Below, piece after piece: positions 24,201-36,200 of a stretch of 64,000 nt of DNA. The DNA lies in assembly GCA_949987705.1 (NCBI GenBank), contig OX465281.1, positions 6,426,001 through 6,490,000 on the forward strand, read 5' to 3'. The position numbers were made by a program, and so were the translations under genes. Source of the stretch: Thereva unica (lineage: Eukaryota; Arthropoda; Insecta; Diptera; Therevidae). A model generated the notes under the pieces. That model did not search any database. It had not been told where the DNA came from and was given only the letters and a program-made list of their open reading frames with translations. Positions within the stretch are counted from its first letter, which is position 1. The number at the start of each line of letters is the position of its first letter.

Positions 24201-27200
24201 CTGTAAAAAAAATGAACAGCTGATGGGGGCGCAATATGGCATACTGCACCGGGCGCCAAAAAATCAGGCGCCGGCTCTGCATAGATAGCTTCATTGTTAA
24301 AAGATCTTTCACACCACGGCTATGATGCTTGAGTTTGATCCTTTTGCTATTATAGATGGTCAAAGGGGTAAGGTCAAATAGCCTGGGAATAACGCAAATT
24401 ATAAATAACGAAGGGAAAAAATATCCCTTTCAAACAAAAATGGATTAATGCAAAACAATGTGAATTCCCAGAAAAATTATGTAACCTACGGCACAGTTCT
24501 CATAATGCTCGAAGTTTGTTCCTAGAGATACCAAGTCACGTTTTTGGTATCTATAGCTCCTTTTGACGACAAGTAATGGTAAATATATATAAAATATAAA
24601 TTTTGTAGAACAGTATTACCTTTAATTTAAGACATTGCCCGAGGGTAAACAATGGACTGTTCTGGAGATATGAGGTGATATTCTCGTTGGCGAGTGACGT
24701 GACTACCAAATACGAGGTGGAATGAAACTGTCGATACCTACACACGTATCGAGGAAAATAACACTTCAAGCGCCACTTTCGACGATTTAATACGAATTTT
24801 GACGATTTTCTCGCGAGAAGTTTGTTTGATTGACAATTAGAAACGAATTTAAAATCGAAGTGACACATCTGTCACGTCACTCGACAAAGAGAATAAGGCT
24901 GATGATTCTGAAACTCACCGACCACCGAAAATTGAGATTGTGCCAACTTTGAGCGAGTAGCGGCACGGTTTAACAGTTGCTCTCCAATCGTACTAAAACT
25001 TTGGCTATCTAAAAATCTGCAAAGGCTAATCATTTTCTGGGGTTCCCGTTGACAAAATTCCGACATCGATTTCTTACGGTCACCCTAATACAAACACAGG
25101 AATATTCTAGTGTAGTATAAACGTTTCGCACAATAATGCTGGCGAGTGATATTAAGATAATCCCCCTAGTATATTTATTAACTGTGGGTAGACGTAATAC
25201 TTATTTGTAATAAGAGCATATTTGTAAGCTTTATGTTTTAAGATATTGGCTGTTTAATGCTGGGTAATATCACAAGATTATACTCTACAGCCAGTCATAA
25301 TTTTTTTTATTAAGTCTTTTCATGTCTCAATGGTAGACTCATAACTCTATAATTGATACACCTTATAAAAAGCAAAATCAGATATCCTTAAGGATTTAAA
25401 ATTACTTCAATAAAACTCTCCTTGGCTTCATCCACCACCATATTTCATCTATCCGCCTCAAGAGGCTAACAAAAAACATTTTTTTTATCACGTCATACAA
25501 AACAACCTCCATAAAGATTCCCTTTTATCATCATCAACAAAATAACAACCTCCCGCCCTTAAAGGACTCTTTTAAATCTGAAATTCATTGCACTTAGGAC
25601 ATAAATAAAAAAAAATGCCTCTTAATCATAGCATAATCCTCGTCACATTTGGTGACTAATTAGACGAAATTAAAATGATGTCGAAATCACGGCGGGAAAT
25701 CATTGCGCCAACGAAAGAAAATCCTGTTTTTCCACGGAAATAAAAGTTGTCCTTTAAGAGTCTGTGTGCGCTATGACGGCATTCCTGGTATTAGTGTCAC
25801 GACGACCCTTATTTTATTGTGCTTTTAAGGATTTACTGTCACCATTTCGGCGCTGCCTTTTTTGGGGTAGTGATAAAGTTAATTTTGAATGCGGATTCTC
25901 GGTTTTTTGGGTTTTATTTTTGCTTTTCTTCTTCCGCTATTTTTTATTTTTATTCAAATATCATCAGCTTTCTTAATAAAACATAAATTTATTTAAGGAC
26001 TTTTGAAGGACTTTTTTGGAACAAGATAGAATCGGTATTTATTATTGGTCTTGTAGTAGATTTTTTGTTTTGTGGAAGAAATTCCGTGAAGTAATAAGAG
26101 AACTGTGCTGATTTTACATCAATAATATTCTTAAAGGATTTCACTGGTCTGCAAAAAACGGGTTATTTTTTCTCCTTTCCAATTTAATAGTCGTATCCTA
26201 AGTATTTTTTCACGCTGAATCCGAATCCGTTGGCCAAATTGCCCTATCACGTCAGGATTTTGAGCAATCCTAACCTAAAAGTGCCAAAAAGCGTGTTTTT
26301 TGCACTTTTGCGCGTTAAATATCTCAAAACTATGGAATGATAGGACAAATCGGACAACGGGATCGTTTTCAGCATGCCAAAATCTACAGAAAACCATGTC
26401 GAAAGCGTTAAATTTGAAAAAACTTTTTTTGTAATACTGAAAAGAAAAACTTCGGTGCAACGATGATATCATGTGTTAATAAAAATCGTCGATTTCGCGC
26501 CAAGAAGTTTTTCTTTTCAGTATTACAAAAAAAGTTTTTTCAAATTTAACGCTTTCGACATGGTTTTCTGTAGATTTTGGCATGCTGAAAACGATCCCGT
26601 TGTCCGATTTGTCCTATCATTCCATAGTTTTGAGATATTTAACGCGCAAAAGTGCAAAAAACACGCTTTTTGGCACTTTTAGGTTAGGATTGCTCAAAAT
26701 CCTGACGTGATAAGGCAATTTGGCCAACGGATTCGGATTCAGCGCGAAAAAATACTTAGGATACGACTATTAAATTGGAAAGGAGAAAAAATGTGCAGAC
26801 CAGTGTTTCAAAGATTTTCTCCAACAGATGCTTGAAGAAGCGATAATCTGATAAAATCTTGTCCATAGAATACATAGTATACATTCCATCGATTTTTTTC
26901 CATTCGTTGATGGATCCTGTTAAGGTGCTGAATCCATCTTCGAAGAATCGTACCATTTTAAAGTCGCATTTCTCAGTAACGTACCTTTTCACAGCGTCCT
27001 GGGTAAACTTTGGCTACCACTCCCAGTCTCTAGAAGTCCTTGCGACAGCTGGGTTGTATACAGTTAGGGAATCCAATACTGCAAACCATCGAGGTTCCGG
27101 ATCCGAGAGATTTGCGAAACTACAAAAAAATCATAGATTTTGTTCTAAGTAGTTAAGTTCATGAATTTATGAAGTATTAAATGAAATAAGAGCGTACCAA

Positions 27201-30200
27201 ACTACTGAGTCAGTCAAACAATGTATTCAACCCAATTCTGAACTAGGCTGGAATTGATTCTGCTGGAGTTTTCTTACATAGTAGCAGACATTTAAATTTC
27301 GAAATTACTCTCCGTTACAGCTGAGTTTATGCTACCGATTCGGATTGTGAATCAATTCCACTGTAGTTTAGAATTGGCCAGCTAACTTTGCTTTATTCAC
27401 TTAGTAGTTCGTTTGATAACCAATTCAATTAGCCGCGAGGGTAATCCCCGGACGCTCATATGCACGTAGACGTAGGGTAACTTCACATTTACTGTGTTTC
27501 CATGAACCGGGGTAGAGTATTCGTTGAGTTTACACAAATATTTTCCGCTCATGTTAACTCAATGCAGTTTCCATGACGGTTCTGGGTTACAGATAAATAA
27601 TTTTACGTCGTGTCTTCGTTGGTTTATGTGCAGTAAACACAGTTAAACAAACACATATTCAAAACCCGACTTAATCCAACGTGGTTTAATGAAATTTTAC
27701 ACAACCCGAGTTTCAATGGATGCTTACTCTGAGTTAACCCAGGGTAAACTCTGTATGGAACTCAGTAATTGATCACGTTTGGATACATGCACATAAATAT
27801 ACATACCTAGACGATTTTGTATTTCATGAGCCGACTGATTTGCAATCCCAATTTCAGAGTGGTTTCACAACAAGGCCTAGCCAGAAGTTCAGCCAGGCAC
27901 TCAGCATTCAAAGTTCTGTTTCAATATTGCCTTTAACTAAACGAAGGCTAGAATCAATTATTCAATTTAATTTTAGTGCATTTATTTACATTTAAACGAT
28001 TCTCTGTCATAGTTGAACGAAGTCTTTATTCTTCTTAACGTACTGAAGGTTCTTTCAAAGGAACTAGTTGTGCATTGTAACGCTAGGTCAATGTGAAGGG
28101 GGGGCTGTGTTGTCGAGTAAACTTTCTTTGGCTTTTTGCGCGACTTCGCATGAGTCGACAACAACAACAACAACAGCAAAAGTCAGCCAAGAACACCCCC
28201 ATTTAAGATCCGGAAATCTTTTTCACCGGTTTTTACCTGGAAGATATTGCTCGTTTGTTTTTCTGGGGCGACTCTTACACGGAGAGGTATTATTCCGAGA
28301 TTTACACTCAAAGTTTTTAGTCGACTCTTACGCTATGTTAGAATTATTGGGGTTTACAAAATATGAATTTTGAACAAAGGGTGGAACTGCACACACCTTC
28401 ACCCGCTGCCTACGACCTTAGTTCTCACAATGACCACGCGCACAACCAGTTTGTAATCAAAATGAAACCTTTGCCACATACAAGTATAACTGATTTTGTA
28501 TGACACTTGATTTTGGAAAAAGGCCAAGTAGTTCAGATGAAGTAAGAACAGTCAGACGCGAGCAGTTCAAACTAATTTCAAATCGGTCTCGTTTCTGATT
28601 ATCTGCGTATGGACTCCCACTTCCGTTCAAGTGCAAGATCACGAAACAGTTGCGTGTGCAACTAGAATTGCAAATCAGTCGACTCGTGTTCGGAGTGCCT
28701 AAACCTATTTTTATCAATACATACTTTGCAATAGTGTTAGTATTTCTCTATTAAGTCCCGGTTCTCAGGTGATTCTACTGCCCAAATCCCGCTAAACCTG
28801 AAGATCTCGCAGGTCTAGTCCCAAATTACTGATCTCGCAAAAATGATGCTGGACCGCGCAGTCGTCGGATTGGATTCCCTATATACAATGACAACCTCAC
28901 CCGCTTACAGTTGATCAGAAAATGTACGCTCCGTATGATGAGCGGATCTGAGCCGTTGAATGTATTTCCTATTAATCGGTTGGCATCAACGCAGAGACAT
29001 CGGTTGGGTGGGTCTTCGCTGAAGTACGTCGAAAGTCTCGAGCACTTCCACTAGCTGACAATTAAGCTGCCATAGTCAGTGCTCTGTCAGCAGTCATCTT
29101 TAAATAGGCCAATTTGACTATATGTTTCCAAAACTTGCAGTTCCAGCTTTAGGTCCTTGATTTCGCCCTTCATTTTAGAAAATTCAGCATTTATCGAGTT
29201 TACCGCTTGATCGAACCTTGACATAAAGTGCTCCTCAAACTCAGAGAATTTCTCCAAAAGGTACATCTTCTTCTTCTTTAACGGCTCTACAATCGGGATC
29301 CGGTCCTGGCCTCATGCAACTGTTCTCTCCACCGGTCCCGATTCTGAGCCGATGTCATCCAGTTTGGCTTCTCTAACTCTGAGCGTCCTGGTTTACGCCA
29401 TCCTTCCAGCGAAGGATGCCTCGCTGTCGCACCCCATAGGTCTTAGCGCAGAGAAGATACCCAAAGGTACATGCTTCGTTCTAATTTCTTCTTGAGTAGC
29501 CCAAAGCTATCGGTCGAGCAGATAGAACAGGAATGCCTCTATTTAGTAACGTTAGTTTGTCTATTGCCCTGCTGATTTATAAGTGCGAAGTGCAGGCCGG
29601 GCTAGGTTGGGCAGTTACACCAGACGAGGATGCTCCAGATGGTTTAGCAGACAGATCCATGCATTTACCCATTATAAGATCAGCGCTAAACCCTCAAAAA
29701 GGAACACTAGCGTAAAAAACCACGTAACCACACGAATTAGGAAACTAAATGGAGACGCAAGAAGAATGTCAGGCCGGACTGATTGCCACTACTCCCTAGC
29801 AGACATAGACTTAGACTCGAGGGGGTTAAGCTTCATTTACCAAAACCGGGTAAGATAGCCAGAAGGTCACTTTCGTTAATCTTCTTCAATGTTGGCTTTG
29901 GCTGGCTTTTGGAGAAATCTGCTCTGGATGAAATGTGCCTTCTTTTTTGATAGAGGCGTTGGGTCATTTACTAGTGAGAGGTATACTAGTAGGAGTGACT
30001 TTTTGAGCTTTTATCTGGCTATCATCATGGTCCAAACCTGTTTTCTATTTAGAACTGCATTTCAGCTTTTGGTTTAGGAGGAGTGCCTGTATCCCGATTC
30101 TGAATGGGCTTTCCGTCTAGGAGGGCAGGGATTACAATCTCATAGGGCTAGTGCTTATGCAGGGTAACTTTCATGGTGACAGTGAAACGTCTTGCAGGGA

Positions 30201-33200
30201 GTGTTTCTAGCCTATTTACGGACTATATTAAAGTCAGTGTTTAATTACTGATTTAATACCCTAACTGGTCTAGAAGTGGAGAACAGCTGGAGATGCATAT
30301 AGTGTATCAATGTCGTACACACACATGCCATTCAGTCTCTTGAGGCTACATTGCCCCTGTCATAATTTTACACGTCGCTTAAACGACAGAAAATTTAGAA
30401 ATAATCTACTAGAAAAATCGAACTCCCAAGGACACTCAATGCAACTATAATAATCAATTTATATCAATAGAATCATTCAGTATTTTTGCGACAAGAATCA
30501 ATTTCAATTGTGTCACATTCACAATCAACGCAAATTGCAAATCCCCAACCTTGTTCCCCATTTCAAATGAAATTTACTTCTCACGGTGTGACATTTTTGC
30601 ACTCGCAAAGAACAAACCTGTGACAGTGATGTACATTTTTATGAGAAAGGGGAGCAGGGATTGGGATTTACAATTTGGGTTGATTGTGAATATTTTCCAG
30701 AATATTAAAAACAAACAGGGCATGTATAACTCGAGTTATCAATACATGGTTGCGATTGAGATTTCAATTTTATCGTAATTTTTTTTCCCCTAGAGGTGAT
30801 AGTGAATGACGCTATGGCGTTATTTGTGTGAAAGATTTGAAATGAAACTCGGTTTTTCTTGGATTTTATGTTTTTAAAAAGAGTTGCCTTGTTTCCAGTT
30901 CAATCAAGGTAGAGTTTAGGTTAGGTTAGAGGTAGAGTTTAGGTTAAACTCTACCTAACCTAAGGTAGAGTTTAATGTGTATTAAATGGGAACCATACAT
31001 TATGATAGAGTTACCCTTCTAGCTCAGAAGGTGCACTTCTCAGCAGGGCTGAGAAACATTTACCACTGCAGTCGTGGCTCAGCTGAGACATGCAAACATA
31101 AAATATTATATAACATATAAGACCACAAAACATCAAACAGAGAAGCATGCAAAAACAAAAAGGGAGTGAGGCAGGAAGTCACGCCAAATTGAGAAGAGGA
31201 TAGCTTCACTACTTAGCAGGCTAAACACACTCCTATTTTTGTTAGTATTTATGAGCATGCGATTAACCGGTTCGAACAAGCCATAATTAGTATTAGAGGA
31301 ATAAATGTGCAGGAGAGGATCACCTCTCAGGTTGTAGTTATTCACTCTAAAGGACGTGCGGCTTCTTAAGATACCTAAGTTCACCTTATCATTCATCAAC
31401 CGATGAACGAATATAACGTCAGCGACCTCGCGTGGCTTATGGAGAGAGCTTAAGTTGAGTAATTTAAGTCTGCTCTCATATGGCGGAAGAATAAGTGGGT
31501 CATCCCACGGAAGGTGGCTGGGTGCAAACCGGACGAACTTCCTTTGAACCGATTCGATTCTACCAACATGGGAGGAGTAGTAAGGAGACCATACCTGGGA
31601 GGCGTATTCAAGCAAAGGCCTAGCCAAGGATACGTACAAGTATTTAGTTATGACAGAGTTGTTGAATTCCTTTGACCATCTTTTTATAAATCCCAGGACT
31701 GAATTTCCCTTGGAGGAGATATAATTGATGTGGGTGGAGAAATCCAACTTACTTTCTAACCTAACCCCTAGATCGATTACAGAGTTAGCGCGGGAGACCT
31801 TGTTGTCGAAAAAAGTATGTGTATAGTCATAAATTATAACACCACGTTTCCTATTAAAAGTCATGATCTCGTATTTACTAATATTAAGGACCAGGTTGTT
31901 GTTGGAACACCAAGAATAGAAGGTGTTTAGGTCTTCTTGCAGAAGTTTGCAATCCTCTATACTCCTTTTGTGGCGATACAGTTTCATGTCATCAGCATAA
32001 ATAAGAATTTTACAGTGCCTTAGCTGAGTAACAATATCGTCAACTGATAAAATAAAAAGAAGAGGGTCAAGATGACTGCCTTGCGGGACACCAGAGGATG
32101 TTTTAGATTTGACTCCGCGGAATAGAACCTGGTAGATTCTGTCGGCTAGGTACGACTGGAACCATGCCACAAGGGAATGCGGAAAGCCTAATTTCTTTAG
32201 TTTAAGAACTATAATAGAGTGAGAGAGCTTGTCGAAAGCCTTACTGAAGTCTGTATAAACACAGTCAGTTTGGCAACCAGTGACAAAGTCTCGAACTGTG
32301 TGTGAACAGAACTCTAGTAAATTAGGAGTAGTGGAACGAGCTGCATGAAATCCATGTTGGTTTGTTGAGATAAGACTCTTGCAGATAGGGGCCATAGCAG
32401 AATAAATAAAAGATTCGAAGAATTTTGGTATAGACGATAACTTCGCAATTGGCCTGTAATTAGATATTTCGTTCTTACAGCCTTTTTTTATAGAGTTCTT
32501 CCATAAGGTTGGGAAGCGCCCTTTATTTAGGGATTTTTGAAATAATTATAGTAGAGGAGACAGTAGGGCCTCTGCACAGGATTTTAGAACAGCTGGAGGG
32601 ACTCCATCAGGGCCGGATGAAAAATCTTATGGAAGTTCATTTATATGTTTCGAGATATCTTCCAAGTTCCATTATCTCACGAATACGAATACAATCTCAT
32701 TGTCGTAGGGAAATCGAGACCTAGGGACCTTAAAGCATGGCCTGATTAAAATAAAACTCTTGTACCAACTGTTTTCTGCATAGTACCAACTGCATGGAGT
32801 TCTGTGCTCCACAACATTTCAAATTAAAAGAGTAATACTATTTCAAGTCCCCTTCACAAAATCGCATATTATTATTCCAGGTTAAATTCTTAAATCAAAT
32901 TTAAAAAAAGAAATACTTTCATATTTCTCATAAAATTAAAAAAACAAAAATAACGAAGCCCGAAAATTTACACACACACAAAAAAAAACTTTTCAATCAA
33001 GTTTATATAAAATTAATAAACCAAAAAAAATGGATAGCACGAAAAAATATTTAACAAAATTACGAAAATTATAAAAAACACAAAAACAAAATCTTAAAGG
33101 GATGGATGTCAAGTGCCGCCTGGTTTTACTTTATCAAAAGTTTTTGAGCTGACGCCATTGTTAGCCAATAACAAGGATAAGTGGGGGCTTGCCCTGGATG

Positions 33201-36200
33201 GTCAATTAAAACATGAAGACACCAACTTGGCCTCAAGTACCCTGTAAGTGTCGCAATATGTTTTGTAGTACTACTAATTAAGAATTAAAATCCTATATAT
33301 ATATAATAGAATATAATTAGCATCTATTTACTATAAATATAATCATAAAAAATTTTTATATAATTGTCTAGGAATTTTTTATGTGACAAACCGGTTTGCG
33401 AGTGGTGAATGGTGAAAATTTGCACTTTTGTAGGTCGTTTTTAAAATTTGTTTTGAGTTTAGTTATTTGGGATTTGTATGTTCTGAAAGGCATATTATTT
33501 TGCCAATAAACATATCTAAAAACATTCATTTCTGGATCTACCTCCACTGTTCCAGTCCATGGAATATTGTGAAATTTATTGGAAGCTACTTTCCACTTTG
33601 TGATTCTGTTTACTCTTAGATGTTGTTCTACATCAACGTCTTTCTGCAACATTATTTAGTCAGGTAGAATAATCTGCAGCTCTCACTGCGTGCCAATCCC
33701 TGCTGATGGATCCTATTTGGGTTCCACAACGTTTACTTCATTGTACATACTTTAATAATTCATGATGATCTTCTTTTTCGTTGATCCGTTAGCTGGTGGA
33801 CCGAAAAGGACGTCCCTGAAATGGATATGCTGCTGTCATTGACGTTGGGTCTCGAACTCCATTCACGATTCGTTGTCATTCCTGCCAAATTTGGTGGCAT
33901 ATCGAGCCTCGATAACTAATGATCGTTGATTCTTTAAGTCGCCCTCGATATTCTTTAGCCACGTTTTCTTCGGTGCCGATCGCTGACTTCTCCAATTTCT
34001 GTCGGACGGTCTCGTGGCAAGCGATTATCGTCCATTCGGCAATCACGCCCAAACCACTGTAGAATCTGCCCCAAACATTGTATTTGGAAGACCTCAAGCT
34101 GACGTCTGGCTTGAGCAGTGTCCCCGTTTCGGAAGAATCCGAAGGATCAACGTTCGGTAAAAGCGTATTTTCGTTTTGATGGTTCGTTTCCATCTGCATC
34201 AAGTCGGTTACGAAATTGTTGTCGTCTTGTCGAACTCCGCGTCGTCCATCGAATGCATCGAATGTCCATCGACGTCTCTTTGTCGGACACCGTCTGAATC
34301 GGGAACTCCTCCGATAAGTCGCTTCGAATACGAACGCTGCTGGTTGAGCTATCGTATGACTGGACTGGATGAATTTCACTAGCAAATATTCGGTTTCCAA
34401 AGCTCTCCACAACATGTTCCAATCGGTGCAATTGAAAACGTATTCGAAATCGATGGAAACGACCACAGTTCGTTTCCCGCAACGAATTCTTTCTTCCATT
34501 AGCTGACGGAGAGTGAATATTTCATCGATGCATCCTAGATGTGGTCCAAAATCCCGCTTGTTCTTTCTGGCTCATTTAATCTCGATGTTTCTGTAGGCTC
34601 GATTGTATGACTTTCGTAAATACTTTGCCGACGATCGAATGGAGGCTAGTACCGGGATAATTCTTACATTCTCGACTGTCGCCTTTCTTCAAAATTGGCA
34701 CAACGGTCGCCTTTTCCACGCCGAATGCCATATATGTGTTATGAGCACGTGGAGTTGCTATGATAAGATATCACTTCCGGCTTTGATTATGCACTTTTCA
34801 GCGATTTTATTGCCGTCATCACCTCGATAATTGTCGATTCGGTATCGAGAAACTGATTCGTTGGCTATTCGATAATCGGCGGTTCGGGTGCTGGTCCTTG
34901 TGGCGGATCGTGGTTGTACAGCTGATGGAAAAATTCTCTCTACCGCTGCAGGCGCCAATGGGGACAGGTCAAGAAAGTTCCATCCAATTTTTGATGCTGT
35001 CGTTTTTTGATGTTGTTTTGCCGCCTAACCGCAGGATTGTCGGCTACAGCGTCCGATACTCGTGCCTCGACGCAGCTTCTTCCTTCTAGTACGCTTCTCG
35101 TTCCGATTTCATTTTCTGTCGAACTTCTTTGTGCAATCGTTGGTATTGCTCGAAATTGGCCTATTTCATTCGTTTACGCTGATCGACTAGGTCCAGACAG
35201 CTGCCCGAAATCCATGGCTGCGTTCGTTTGCACACACCCCACTCCGATAATTGCCTTTCTTCATTCTTCTACATTCATATCGTCTGGTATTGCGAGTGCC
35301 GCGAATTTGTTGGATAATGCCTTTTGAAACTCTCGCCCAATGGCTGGGTCCCGAAGGCACGACCAATTCCTCTTGGCTGGTGGTGGCTCCGTTTTTTTCG
35401 CACTTTGTAATCGCATCTGTAATTTCTCTCGAACAAGGTAATGGTCCGTCCGCACATACGTCTTTGAGCGTCGATCAAAATTTAGTCTAACATCGCCAAG
35501 TCTTTGCCGGATGGATTTCGCCAGGTGGTGGTTGGTGTTTGATTGGATAGCGGAAGATGCTGTTCTCAACCATCAAATTGTTTGACACTGCGAATGAAAA
35601 AAGGCTAAACCATTGTGGTCAATTTCTCCATGTCCGAATTTGCCCATCGCTCCTTTACAACCGGTTCGATCTGCACATCAATGTGCTTTAGAGTACCCCG
35701 CGAGTATGATTAATTCGGTTCAAGGTATCGTATCCAGCGTCTGTTGAAGCTGATCGTAAAAAACGTTCTTGCTCGCATTCGGTTGGCGCATAAACGCATA
35801 TGGGTCTTGATCGTTCTACGGGTGGTTGTAACCGCCAAACGTTTGTAACCGATAACGCTGCTGGTAGTCCGTCGATCGTCCATAAATCCGAACCCGGCCT
35901 CTCGTTTCTCACCACCGGAATAGTAACGCGTCATCGTTTTGTCGATTGTTGGCGGAACGATCGTCAATTGCCCGGATTCGGTAAGTCTTAGTTCCGATAG
36001 CGCAAAACTGATATTTTGCATTTCGATAATTCGGTTGCAATGATTTCCCTTTGACCGACGTGATATCCAGTTCGTATATTCCACTCGGCGAATTGAATTT
36101 CCATTTGCGGTAACCGGTAACCCACTTCACACCAGCATCCCCGGTCCCTGGGTCTGCCGCCCGGATGCGATAGCATTATTTCGTAAATAGCTAGTTAGTA

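Noticed and set aside
26275..26682. Two identical 65-69 residue proteins on opposite strands
   Set aside because: They are the two arms of the long inverted repeat read outward from the centre. No gene support.
33876..34499. 207-codon minus ORF as a host gene
   Set aside because: Contains RT-like and LINE tail sequence and lies within the RTE-like element bounded at 33769 and 36320.
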